NCBI GenBank assembly: GCA_963754845.1
Contig: CAVWHE010000001.1
Coordinates: 434,001 to 498,000, forward strand
DNA: 64,000 bases
Source of the DNA: JAKASV01 sp963754845
GTDB taxonomy: Bacteria; Babelota; Babeliae; Babelales; Vermiphilaceae
Reading direction: 5' to 3'
Numbering within the stretch: the first letter of the stretch is position 1; every line of letters starts with the position of its first letter. Below are positions 9,369 through 17,868 of this stretch, piece after piece. Both the position numbers and the translations under genes were made by a program. The notes beneath the pieces were generated by a model. It worked only from the letters and a program-made list of their open reading frames with translations. It did no database searches and had not been told where the DNA came from.

Positions 9369-10520
9369 ATGGATGAGCATCGCGAAAACAACGGGCAGTT
9401 CGGGTTCACCGTCGTCCACCGCTCGCGCGTTTCGCGAGCGCGGTGCGGCGTTATCAGGACGGCACATGGCACCATAGAAACGCCGTGTTTTGTTGCCGTT
9501 GGAACCAATGCAACGCTCAAGGTTGTCGACTCAAGCATCGTCAATGGCCTCGGTCTTCAGCTCATGTTTTGTAATACCTATCACCTCATGCTTCAGCCGG
9601 GCACCGAGGTCATACGTGCAGCCGGCGGACTCCATTCATTTATCAACCGGCCGGCGCCCATTATCACCGATTCTGGCGGATTTCAGGTTTTCAGTCTTGC
9701 CTACGGCGGCGTCAAAGCTGAACTTAAAAGCAAAGGTGCGCAAAAAAATGACAGCAGCGTGTTACGAATTGATGAAGAGGGCGTTCTTTTTAGATCGTAC
9801 CGCAACGGCGACAAAATTCTCCTGACGCCCGAAAGCTCGGTACGTGCCCAAAAAGATCTGGGCGCCGATATTATCATTCCACTCGATGAACTTCCCCCCT
9901 ACCACATCGATGGCCATCGTCTCAAGGAGTCACTCGACCGCACGCACCGCTGGCAGAAACGCTCCCTCGATGTTCACCGTGCCGATCGACGCCATCAAGC
10001 CATGTATGCCGTCATACACGGGGGCCTCGATCGTGAGCTGCGCGCCGCAAGCTGTCATTACCTCACGGCGCTTGACTTCGACGGGTGGGCCATCGGTGGA
10101 AGTCTCGGTGAAAATCACACGCAGATGTTCGAGCTCCTTGATTACGTTGTACCGCGCCTGCCTGCTGAGCAGCCCAATCATCTCCTTGGCATCGGCGATT
10201 TTTACTCAATGAGAGAATGTATCACGCGCGGTATCGATACCTTTGATAGTTCTCACCCGACGCGGAGCGCCCGACACGGCCTCCTTTTTACAAGCACGGG
10301 AACCATAAAAATCCTCAACAGCGCCAATAGAACGGCATTGAGACCAGCCGATGAATCTTGCACGTGCGCGTGCTGCACAACAGCATCCCTCGCCTATCTT
10401 CATCATCTTTTTAAGGCCAAAGAAATGGCAGGCCTGGTGCTGGCTACGGTTCACAATCTTTCCTTCATGATCACCACAACGCGCCGGTACCGCCAGATGA
10501 TCATGAATGATGAATTGTAA
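9369..10520 (+). CDS. tgt: queuine/preQ1 tRNA-ribosyltransferase
   Basis: Exchanges guanine 34 of GUN-anticodon tRNAs for a queuosine precursor. The 383 residues match the family in length. Visible motifs are TDSGGFQVFSL (general acid/base Asp and substrate loop), PLDELPP, AIGGSLGE, the nucleophile region FDSSHPTRSARHG, and a C-terminal zinc site (CTCACC with a downstream His in TVHN). Bacterial enzymes usually read FDC-x-x-PTR, so the FDSSHPTR form is a lineage variant. The start is ATG 9369, with AAGGA about 10 bases upstream. Confidence 0.93.
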   Translation: MDEHRENNGQFGFTVVHRSRVSRARCGVIRTAHGTIETPCFVAVGTNATLKVVDSSIVNGLGLQLMFCNTYHLMLQPGTEVIRAAGGLHSFINRPAPIITDSGGFQVFSLAYGGVKAELKSKGAQKNDSSVLRIDEEGVLFRSYRNGDKILLTPESSVRAQKDLGADIIIPLDELPPYHIDGHRLKESLDRTHRWQKRSLDVHRADRRHQAMYAVIHGGLDRELRAASCHYLTALDFDGWAIGGSLGENHTQMFELLDYVVPRLPAEQPNHLLGIGDFYSMRECITRGIDTFDSSHPTRSARHGLLFTSTGTIKILNSANRTALRPADESCTCACCTTASLAYLHHLFKAKEMAGLVLATVHNLSFMITTTRRYRQMIMNDEL

Positions 10521-10672
10521 AACCAAAGTTCGACTGCTCGACAGATCCAAGGCGTCGGCACAGAACATGGCGGATCGGCGTAGGCAAGGGACTTTTTTTC
10601 GTCTATACTCAGTCACGGTTGGCTGAAATTGTGGCGCGAGCACCCCCCACCTTGCGGCAGGGAAAGGTTGAC

Positions 10673-11116
10673 ATGAAAGTTTTTTTGAAGAAAGACATCG
10701 AGAAAGTCGGCATCGCCGGCGAAATCATCGAGGTCAAGGAAGGCTTTGCGGCCAACTACCTTATTCCGCACGGCCTGGCGACTGTTGTTAATAACAAAAA
10801 CTCTTCTTTTTTCAAAAGGCGTGAGCGCACGATAGAAAATCGCAAAGAGGCGATATCGAGCAAAACGTCTCTTCTTGCTGCAAAAATAGGCACGACAGAG
10901 ATAACCCTCAAAAAAAAGACGCATGACGATGGCAAGCTCTACGGCGCCATCAATGCCGGCGACATCGTTGACAAGCTCGCCGAAAGCGGCATAGCGATAG
11001 CGAAAAATCAGGTCATCTTTGCCAAATCAATCAAGGCTCGCGGTGTGTACGAGATCACCGTGAAACTTTCTTCGCGTTTGCAGCCAAAAATCAAAGTAAA
11101 AGTCGTTTCAGAATAG
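10673..11116 (+). CDS. rplI: 50S ribosomal protein L9
   Basis: 147 residues starting MKVFLKKDIEKVGIAGEIIE at ATG 10673, with AGGGAAAGG just upstream. The N-terminal half has the L9 signature (GFAANYLIPHGLA) and is followed by the long connecting helix and the C-terminal rRNA-binding domain. The open frame extends upstream to 10619 but that part is not L9-like. It is first in a tight rplI-dnaB-ruvC cluster. Confidence 0.95.
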   Translation: MKVFLKKDIEKVGIAGEIIEVKEGFAANYLIPHGLATVVNNKNSSFFKRRERTIENRKEAISSKTSLLAAKIGTTEITLKKKTHDDGKLYGAINAGDIVDKLAESGIAIAKNQVIFAKSIKARGVYEITVKLSSRLQPKIKVKVVSE

Positions 11117-11134
11117 TAACGGCGGATACGCTTT

Positions 11135-12535
11135 ATGCAAGACGAACGACGAGTGCCGCACCATAGCGGCAGCGGTCGGGGGGTTCCCGTTGACGTTTTG
11201 GGCCGCGTTCCCCCCGCCAGTCATGAGGCTGAGTCGGCTGTGCTTGGTGCCATCCTTCTTCACGACGATAGCTTTGGCACCATTGCCGATTTTTTGTCAG
11301 CCGACGACTTTTACGTTCCAGCCAACAAAATGATCTACGAGGCGATGCTTGTCATTGTGCAACGATCGCAGCGTGTAGATCTTGTGACACTCCAAGATGA
11401 ATTGACCAAGAGCAACCGACTCGATGCCGTGGGGGGCCTTGCGTATCTCATTAATCTCCAGGAGGAGATTCCCGTTATTGGGCTCATCGAACAGCACGCG
11501 CGCATTGTCAAAGAAAAAGCGGTCCTTCGGCAGCTCATAGGCTCGGCGAGTACGATCATAGCGACGTGTTATGACCAAAACGAACAAGGCATCGACAGCG
11601 TCCTCGACAAGGCCGAAAAAGTTATTTTTGATATAGCCAACAAAAGGACCCGACAAACTTTTGTCCAGCTCGATATATGGCTCAGAAAAACTTTTAAGTA
11701 TCTCTCGGATCTCAAAAGTCACGGCAGTGGTGTTACGGGTATTGCCTCCGGATACCGCAAGCTCGACCTTATAACATCAGGATTTCAGAAAAGTGATCTC
11801 ATTGTTCTTGCCGCGCGGCCATCCATGGGCAAGACCGCTCTGGCGCTCAGTATAGCGGCAAGTGCGGCCTGTCAGGGAATTACCGTTGGCTTTTTTTCGC
11901 TTGAAATGGCTGCCGAGCAGCTTACGCTTCGCCTACTATCTGCTGCATCAGGGGTACCGCACCACAATATTCGCAATGCCAATGTCAGCTCGCATGAATG
12001 GGTTGAGATGACGAACGTAGCGGCGCGTCTTGCTGAACAAAAGTTTTTTATCGATGACACATCGCTTCTTTCCATCATGGATCTGCGTGCCAAGGCGCGC
12101 AAACTCAAAGTCGAGCATAACCTCGGCCTCATCGTTGTGGATTACCTTCAGCTCATCAGTACCACGACGCGCTACGAAAATCGCCATCAGGAAGTTTCAG
12201 AAATATCGCGCTCGCTCAAAGCGCTCGCCAAGGAGCTCGATATTCCCATCATTGCGTGCTCACAACTTTCGCGCGCCGTCGATGGTCGCATGGACAAGCG
12301 GCCCATTTTGTCGGATCTGCGCGAATCGGGTGCCATCGAACAGGACGCCGACGTCATCATATTTTTGTATCGCGACGTCGTCTACAATCCCGAAACGGAA
12401 AATCCCTTGGGAACCGAGCTTATCATCGGCAAGCAGCGCAACGGTCCGACAGGGACGGTCTTTTTGAACTTTATTAGGGAGCTTACCAAATTTGATGAAA
12501 TCGGCGACGACGGCGACCACCTTTCCGGCTCATAA
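11135..12535 (+). CDS. dnaB: replicative DNA helicase DnaB
   Basis: The 5'-3' helicase of the replisome, 466 residues. The N-terminal DnaB domain (about 25-125, SHEAESAVLGAILL) is followed by the RecA-like motor domain. Walker A is ARPSMGKT at 227-234 and Walker B is LIVVDYLQLI. The C-terminal motif region GKQRNGPTG is followed by a short tail. There is no intein and the length is normal. It starts 18 bases after rplI. Confidence 0.95.
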   Translation: MQDERRVPHHSGSGRGVPVDVLGRVPPASHEAESAVLGAILLHDDSFGTIADFLSADDFYVPANKMIYEAMLVIVQRSQRVDLVTLQDELTKSNRLDAVGGLAYLINLQEEIPVIGLIEQHARIVKEKAVLRQLIGSASTIIATCYDQNEQGIDSVLDKAEKVIFDIANKRTRQTFVQLDIWLRKTFKYLSDLKSHGSGVTGIASGYRKLDLITSGFQKSDLIVLAARPSMGKTALALSIAASAACQGITVGFFSLEMAAEQLTLRLLSAASGVPHHNIRNANVSSHEWVEMTNVAARLAEQKFFIDDTSLLSIMDLRAKARKLKVEHNLGLIVVDYLQLISTTTRYENRHQEVSEISRSLKALAKELDIPIIACSQLSRAVDGRMDKRPILSDLRESGAIEQDADVIIFLYRDVVYNPETENPLGTELIIGKQRNGPTGTVFLNFIRELTKFDEIGDDGDHLSGS

Positions 12536-12554
12536 GGCGAGCGAAGGGAAGGAG

Positions 12555-13052
12555 GTGGGAACAATCGTTGTGGGAATCGATCCCGGGTGGCACGTCTCGG
12601 GATACGCAATCATAGACCGACGCCGAAGCACGCTCGTTCTCGTCGATTGCAATTATTTGGCAATGTCACCGAAAAAGAGCCTCGTTGAGCGCGCTGGCAT
12701 ATTTTATGATTTTTTTTCGCGCATTATTGAGGAGCGTGCGGTTGCGGAACTTGCGCTTGAAACACCATTTCTTGGCAAAAATGCGCAAAATTTCCTCAAG
12801 CTTGGCTATCTCCGCGGCCTTCTTTACCTCCTTGCTAGTAAACATGGCCTGCCACTCTGTGAACTGGCACCGCGAGAAGTTAAGCAGGGAATTACGGGTT
12901 TTGGCGGTGCCGGCAAGGACCAGGTCGCACGGGTGCTTTCGCAGCTCTTTCGCCGCACAATCAACGCTCCTAAATACGATGTCACCGATGCCGTTGCCAT
13001 AGCACTCTGCGCGGCATGGCGCACACACGCAAACGATATAAAAACTGAATAA
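12555..13052 (+). CDS. ruvC: crossover junction endodeoxyribonuclease RuvC
   Basis: The Holliday-junction resolvase. The four acidic residues are present: Asp in GIDPG, Glu in LETPFLGKN, and the two Asp residues in YDVTDAVAIALC near the C-terminus. The start is ambiguous. GTG 12555 gives 165 residues and the usual six residues before GIDPG, with GAAGGG five bases upstream. GTG 12570, or an ATG at 12495 inside dnaB, are alternatives. It follows dnaB closely, so co-transcription is likely. Confidence 0.9.
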   Translation: MGTIVVGIDPGWHVSGYAIIDRRRSTLVLVDCNYLAMSPKKSLVERAGIFYDFFSRIIEERAVAELALETPFLGKNAQNFLKLGYLRGLLYLLASKHGLPLCELAPREVKQGITGFGGAGKDQVARVLSQLFRRTINAPKYDVTDAVAIALCAAWRTHANDIKTE

Positions 13053-13063
13053 TTACCACCCCC

Positions 13064-13087
13064 CAAAAAAGCGACAGGCGCGGTCGC
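13064..13087 (-). terminator. intrinsic terminator of the Cys-rich gene
   Basis: GCGAC (13070-13074) and GTCGC (13082-13086) form a small GC-rich stem that also contains AGGCG/CGCCT. On the minus strand a run of six T follows (13064-13069). It lies between convergent ruvC and the Cys-rich gene. Confidence 0.5.
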
Positions 13088-13173
13088 CTCAGGAAACTCT
13101 TCCCAGAAACGCACGAGCCTGCCGGTCCTTTGGTGTCGTCTGACGACGTATCATCTACGTCATCGCTTGACGA

Positions 13174-13638
13174 CTAGTCGCACCTGTTGCGGCACTTGCA
13201 AGAGCGCCTGCAGCACGGCTTGCAGCAAGGCTTGCAACATGGCTTTTCAGCGCAGCAGCGTTGTTTGCAGCATGGTTTTTCAGCGCAGCAGCATGGTTTA
13301 CATACACCATCTTTACAGACGACGCATTCGCTGCGCGTGTGTGAAGGAATCTCATAGCACTTTGTGACTCTAAGATCTTTACTCGTTTGGAAGCAGTGCG
13401 CAGGAGCACACTCTTTAACCTCAATCTTTTTGCTGACCTCATTAAGGCAAGGGCTGTGGGTGAACATGCACTCTTCCTCAAGATCACCACATGCCGCAAC
13501 TTCTCCAGGACCAGCTATATTTTTTTCTACAACAATTTCGTCATCACCGAGGTTGATAACTTTGCCATTACCCGTAATGCAAAGACACGCAACACTGATA
13601 AAGGCACCGGCGACAAGCACCAGATATCGAACATCCAT
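13174..13638 (-). CDS. secreted cysteine-rich protein, metallothionein-like tail
   Basis: 154 residues from ATG 13638, with AGGAG 8 bases upstream. Residues 1-20 are a signal peptide (VRYLVLVAGAFISVACLC) that could also be a lipoprotein signal. The middle has spaced Cys residues. The last 40 residues are a Cys/Lys/Arg-rich run built on short repeats such as CCAEKPCCK and KPCC. The CC pairs suggest metal binding or dense disulphide cross-linking. I recognise no named family; an outer-membrane Cys-rich structural protein is another possibility. Confidence 0.7.
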   Translation of the reverse strand: MDVRYLVLVAGAFISVACLCITGNGKVINLGDDEIVVEKNIAGPGEVAACGDLEEECMFTHSPCLNEVSKKIEVKECAPAHCFQTSKDLRVTKCYEIPSHTRSECVVCKDGVCKPCCCAEKPCCKQRCCAEKPCCKPCCKPCCRRSCKCRNRCD

Positions 13639-14145
13639 GGGAAATCTCCTTTTCGGACGTTGCCCGCCGCAGGACATCGGCCCGTGCGGGCGACCCACTT
13701 TTACGACCTGCACACCACGCTGAAATGTTCACGCGACTGACCCCCGCGTCGTCACGACTGCCGACGCTCCCGAAGGGCCTGACTGGTACTCTCCTTTCGT
13801 CTCTCGCCACCCTCGCGATTATTTCAGCTTTAGTTATTCTACACTTCTACACTAACTCATTATATATCATACTAGCAATAAGATATTTTAAGTTGCCCAA
13901 AAAGTGCGTAGAATAGGTGCTTTTTTGGCAAGCAAATGTATCGCGACGGCCACACCGTAGCCGATCCTTTTTTCGTGGCACAGACCCGGAAGTCATTGAC
14001 GGCATGTGCCCGTGCGTGACACGCGACGGGTATTCCATTACAACGATCTATTGCAAAGTTTCATCATTTACACTACGCTACTGTTCTGTTGTGATTGTGT
14101 AGTATTGTGTTTGTTATTTCTACTTCAATCGTAAGGGGATCCGTT
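13639..14145. other. intergenic region between divergent secreted-protein genes
   Basis: 507 bases with no supported gene. A strongly AT-rich stretch at about 13825-13915 probably carries promoters. A weak promoter-like pair (TTGCAA at 14051-14056, TACGCT 17 bases on) precedes the FPPRL gene. A 63-codon open frame at 13725-13916 lacks a ribosome site and I do not accept it. Confidence 0.4.
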
Positions 14146-14364
14146 ATGAATTTCATCCGTTCCCGTATACTCGCAACCGGTGTTCTCTTCGGACTCACTT
14201 TGGTTAGTCTGACTGCAGTATCCCAAGGCGATTTTCCCCCAAGGTTATCCCCATCGGCTAACGCTTTTCCGCCACGCCTTGCCTTTCCGCCACGCCTTGC
14301 CTCCTTGTTTCCGCCTCGCCTCACGCCAAGCGTTGATTTTCCACCAAGACTCGCAACCTTCTGA
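14146..14364 (+). CDS. small secreted protein with FPPRL repeats
   Basis: 72 residues from ATG 14146, with AAGGGG 7-8 bases upstream. Residues 1-27 are a signal peptide (RSRILATGVLFGLTLVSLTA). The mature part is little more than five copies of FPPRL (DFPPRLS, AFPPRLA, AFPPRLA, LFPPRLT, DFPPRLA) with short Ser/Pro/Ala linkers, ending LATF. A perfect hairpin follows. The repeats look like a short linear binding motif shown several times; the target is unknown. I know no such family. Confidence 0.65.
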   Translation: MNFIRSRILATGVLFGLTLVSLTAVSQGDFPPRLSPSANAFPPRLAFPPRLASLFPPRLTPSVDFPPRLATF

Positions 14365-14413
14365 CGCGCTTTTTTTCGTGGCGTAGCACATTGTCTCATT
14401 GCCACGGATACTA

Positions 14414-14467
14414 AAAAGACTCAGCAACACGCCAACCCAAAAGGCCTGACGTGTTGCTGAGTCTTTT
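14414..14467. terminator. long hairpin, probable bidirectional terminator
   Basis: Perfect 18-bp inverted repeat (14414-14431 with 14450-14467, arms AAAAGACTCAGCAACACG and complement) with an 18-base loop. The A-rich left arm and T-rich right end give a T tract in both directions. It follows the FPPRL gene and faces the end of pilD. Confidence 0.75.
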
Positions 14468-14611
14468 GAAATGGCGTACCTAGGGCAATCGCCCTGCGGT
14501 CATCCCACGAGAACTGGGGCGTAGTCACACGCATCAAGCGACCCGACAGGCCCTAAAAATCGAGTCTGAATCTGCCTTCCGCAAGAACGCCGGCATGTGT
14601 AGATGACATTT

Positions 14612-15352
14612 TTAGCGCGCAGCGTACATGAGTACAAAAACTATCGCGGCAAGGGCAAGAAAGGGGCCGAAAGGAATCTTTGTCGCGCGCGTCGCACGCC
14701 CTGTTGCAACCATACACGCACCGAAGATCGATCCGGCGATTGAGCTTGCCATGAGAATGAGCCATGCACCTTGTACGCCAACGAAGGAGCCTATGAAGGC
14801 GAGCACCTCGAAGTCTCCTTCCCCCATACCACGCTTTCCCGTGACAAGAGAAAAGACCGTCGAGATGATCCACAACACCCCGTAACCAACGATGGCACCA
14901 AGAATGCTTTCAAGCGATCGAATGGGAAGGAGGCCGTGTATACTCAGCACAAAGCCGACGGGGACAAGAAAGAGCGTCACAAATCTGCTTATGAGCATCG
15001 TTTCTATGTCAGAGCGCAACGTCACGATGAGCGCCGAAAAGAAGATGAAGTACGCGGGAATAAAAACGGGGCGTGCCACGGTAACAAGAGCAACCATAAC
15101 GGCCGCTGTGAAGACCTCGATGAAGGGGTAAAGGACGGAAATCTGAGCGCCGCACGACCGGCAGCGACCGGCCAAAACAATCCACGAAACGACGGGGATG
15201 TTGTCGTACCACGCAATAAAACTTCCACATGCCGGACAGCGCGACGCAGGGACGATAACGCCCTGTCCACGCACGAGACGGTAGGCGACAACGTTAAGAA
15301 ACGATCCCCAACACAAAAAAAGAACCGCGAGAAGGACTAAACCTGCGATCAA
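14612..15352 (-). CDS. pilD: prepilin peptidase / N-methyltransferase (PilD family)
   Basis: A membrane aspartic protease that cleaves and methylates type IV prepilins. 246 residues with several membrane segments. The N-terminal domain has the CPACG...CRSCG zinc site. The catalytic Asp pair lies in LRSDIETMLI and GMGEGDFEVL (GxGD-type). The start is TTG 15352, whose TTGA overlaps the TGA of rbfA, so translation is probably coupled. Together with the pilO-like gene at 59 kb it indicates a type IV pilus or type II secretion-like system. Confidence 0.9.
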   Translation of the reverse strand: MIAGLVLLAVLFLCWGSFLNVVAYRLVRGQGVIVPASRCPACGSFIAWYDNIPVVSWIVLAGRCRSCGAQISVLYPFIEVFTAAVMVALVTVARPVFIPAYFIFFSALIVTLRSDIETMLISRFVTLFLVPVGFVLSIHGLLPIRSLESILGAIVGYGVLWIISTVFSLVTGKRGMGEGDFEVLAFIGSFVGVQGAWLILMASSIAGSIFGACMVATGRATRATKIPFGPFLALAAIVFVLMYAAR

Positions 15353-15711
15353 GGAACCCTTATTTTTTCAAGAAGTTCGTCGAGACGACGCTGCTTTTCG
15401 AACTGGTCGTCGAACCTGAATACCAACTCCGGTGTATACCGCGACCTGACCGCCTGAGCAAGAGCATTGCGAAGCGATGGCTTATAAAGAAGGAGCCTCC
15501 CGAGCTTTGCACGAAACACCTCGTGCCCACCGTCGATGTACAAAAAAATAGTACACACGCTCTTGTCCGCCGACAGCTTCACCCGGTTGACAACAAAACC
15601 CCGAAGCTCAGCATCGTCAAACGCAAGCTTAAGGAACATCGTTGCAAGCTCGTGATGCACAAGCGATTCCCGTTGGCTCCTACGCGTCAAATCCTGGCGA
15701 TGGCTCGACAT
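15349..15711 (-). CDS. rbfA: ribosome-binding factor A
   Basis: A 120-residue KH-like factor for 30S maturation. Typical features are VKLSADKSVCTIFLYI, the PSLRNALAQAVRSRYTPELVFRFDD stretch (PxLR...LRxxPEL), and a C-terminal RRLDELLEKI. It sits between rpsU (one base upstream) and pilD (4-base overlap), in one translation-linked operon. Confidence 0.85.
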   Translation of the reverse strand: MSSHRQDLTRRSQRESLVHHELATMFLKLAFDDAELRGFVVNRVKLSADKSVCTIFLYIDGGHEVFRAKLGRLLLYKPSLRNALAQAVRSRYTPELVFRFDDQFEKQRRLDELLEKIRVP

Positions 15712-15713
15712 AG

Positions 15714-15929
15714 CTACTTTCTGAGAAGTCCCTGATTGGCCATGCGAAGCATATTTTGCTTGATCGCGCGCGCACGTCTTTTACGACGCTTTTGTGTGTA
15801 CGATTCAAAATAGACGGTGCGCTTCATATCCCTAACGACCCCCTCGCGCTCAATTTTTTTCTTGAGCTGCCTAAGTGCTTTTTCGAGGTTAACGTTAACG
15901 CGCACAACGATATTCGACCTTTTTGGCAT
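15714..15929 (-). CDS. rpsU: 30S ribosomal protein S21
   Basis: 71 residues with the S21 pattern: VVRVNVNLEKALRQLKKKIE, then REGVVRDMKRTVYFESY, and a basic tail RRKRRARAIKQN. AAGGGG lies 4-5 bases before the ATG at 15929. First gene of rpsU-rbfA-pilD. Confidence 0.92.
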   Translation of the reverse strand: MPKRSNIVVRVNVNLEKALRQLKKKIEREGVVRDMKRTVYFESYTQKRRKRRARAIKQNMLRMANQGLLRK

Positions 15930-16191
15930 GATCCCCTTAGTCGCCTTCCTTGAAAAGAAACAAAAAACAAAGCCCTTTGAATAACTACATGCTACATTTT
16001 CATTCTAGCGTTATTGATCAACTGTGTCCACCGCCGCAGTGAGTGTTTGTACCAAAGAGAATCTTTGCCAGCCGCGCCATGAAGATGCAACCCTCACCAT
16101 AGGCGCGACCGGCGAAGGTGCCACGAAAGCACCCGCGCCGGTCCGTCTGTTAGGTTCTTTATTTTGGATTCATTGAGGCAGTAATCATCCG

Positions 16192-17481
16192 CTACCTTCG
16201 AGTACCGCGCACCGTTGATCCAGCACCCCGTCCGATCCCAAGAGCGTCCTCAAGCTTCCTAATTGCCTTGTCTAGTTCGGCTACATCGTCTTCTTCGTCA
16301 AACGCTGCGACGACGTCAGCGACGGGCAAAGCCTGGTCGACAAGGGTACCGATATTTTGACGCTGTTGTGGGCTTCTTCCGTCTGACGGTAGTCCCCCCA
16401 TGGCGGGCAGAGCGCTGTCTTGGAGATAGACGAGTTTTTCGCGCGGCGAGCGTGCGTTACGAATTCCCGTACTCACTTGGCGAGCCACGTCAGCGTCCAC
16501 GCTCTGCGCAATATTTAATGTACGTCTGGCCAACTCATCAACGCACGCTGAAAGGCGCCGGTTAATGTCGTCCAGCAGAATAGTGCCACCATGCGTGGCC
16601 GCCGGTGCTGCTGTCACTCGACTTCCTGTCGCAACAGGCTTCCTGGCAGGTGTACGCGAGGAACTTGTTGGAACACTGCTTGCAGTTGCTGATTGGCGCC
16701 GCGCTCCCGTTGGGGATGACAAACGGCTGTTGGCCGCGGACGTAGTTCTTCGAAGTACCGGACGCTCGCCCCCCCCTGGCCGCTGCTGGGCCAAAACTCT
16801 CGGAGACGAAGGTTGGCTAATAGCTGGCCGCGGGGCAGCAGCTTCGGGACGACTGCCGTTTGTCGGGCTCCTGGTCGCTGAGCCGCAGGGTGAAAGGGGG
16901 TGGGTGGCGAGGAGGATCGTTGAACGACCGGTCGCTGGGCTGCCTGCTGTTGAATGACTTGTTGAGCGAGGGGTTGCCGCTGAGCCTCCGAAGCCCGTTC
17001 TCCCGCCGCTGCCGCCGCTGCTGCTGCTGCCGCTGCTGATGATGGTTGTACGGTGGCTTGTGATGGTACTGGTACACCGACGATGCCGGCTGCCATCGCT
17101 GCCGAGCCCGCCGCCGCTTCCTGCTGGCGCTGAATGCTGTTCGCGAAATCATCGCAGCGCCCGGCAAGATCGTCTGATACTTCCTATCTCCTGCTTATCG
17201 AGCTCTGCTTGCGCCCAAACATCGAGTTCGTGAGTGACCCTCGTGAACTCACCGGCGACCCTTCCGTATTCATAGGCGAGTCCCCGCTGCATGTCTTGCC
17301 CTCCAAGACCCCCAATTGTTTCTGCTAGAGCACTAAGTCGCTCACCCAGACCGGCCAACTGGTTCCACTCACCCGCGATGTCATCGACTATGGATTGCGG
17401 GTTCCGTTCGGCCGAACCGTATGACGAAAACGCCACCACGATCAGCGCGAGGGCGCACACTTCTTTAAAACTGAAATTCAT
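16192..17481 (-). pseudogene. secreted helical/low-complexity protein gene with two compensating frameshifts
   Basis: The start at ATG 17481 gives a signal peptide (MNFSFKEVCALALIVVAFSS) and a helical domain (IVDDIAGEWNQLAGLGERLS). The frame stops at 17149, but a second frame open from about 17183 continues it naturally (SDDLAGRCDDFANSIQRQQ). That frame runs through poly-Ala and Gln-rich sequence and stops at 16614. The first frame is open again from about 16960 and carries a Pro/Ser/Arg linker and a C-terminal helical domain (ILLDDINRRLSACVDELARR) to 16192. Two single-base changes, near 17150-17183 and in about 16830-16960 (where GGGGGTGGG occurs), would give one protein of about 429 residues. 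This is either a decayed gene, a phase-variable gene or sequence error. I do not recognise the family. Confidence 0.6.
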
Positions 17482-17596
17482 AAAAACACCTCCACATTGT
17501 CCGATCGGTAATCTCTAAAGAGTGCGACGTACAGTGCGACGCAAGCCAACACCTGTGGCATCACCATAAGCGGCAATCTCTTCCTATGATCATATT

Positions 17597-17791
17597 TTAG
17601 ATTTTTTGCACCAAAAAAGCAAGGTATGCGTCAATAAAAAAAAGCGCGGGTTCTATGGCAACCTTTCTGTGTTTGTCAACTGCCAATATTTTCCAAAGAA
17701 TGAGCATGCTCATGAGAGTGAGGTTGTCGAAGTACCTGTCGATAGTCATCTGCGGTGTTTGTAGCGCCTCCGTCACGCCGTATTGACGCAT
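17597..17791 (-). CDS. possible small hypothetical protein
   Basis: A 64-codon frame (MRQYGVTEALQTPQ... ending AYLAFLVQKI) with codon use rich in C at third positions, like neighbouring genes, and a hydrophobic second half. No clear ribosome site precedes it. It occupies most of the otherwise empty 17482-17868 gap. Confidence 0.3.
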   Translation of the reverse strand: MRQYGVTEALQTPQMTIDRYFDNLTLMSMLILWKILAVDKHRKVAIEPALFFIDAYLAFLVQKI

Positions 17792-17868
17792 CAGGGCAAA
17801 AGACTATTCTTGTAGCGTTCTTGCGCCGGTGCTTTCAATTTTTTTGCTTCGTGAAGGGGTCTGCTACG

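Noticed and set aside
13725..13916. 63-codon frame between the Cys-rich and FPPRL genes
   Set aside because: No ribosome site, runs into an AT-rich promoter region, no recognisable features beyond a chance hydrophobic stretch.
14771..15340. 189-codon frame opposite pilD
   Set aside because: Antisense to a well-supported prepilin peptidase gene; composition is Lys/Arg/Asp-rich as expected for a shadow frame, and it has no family features.
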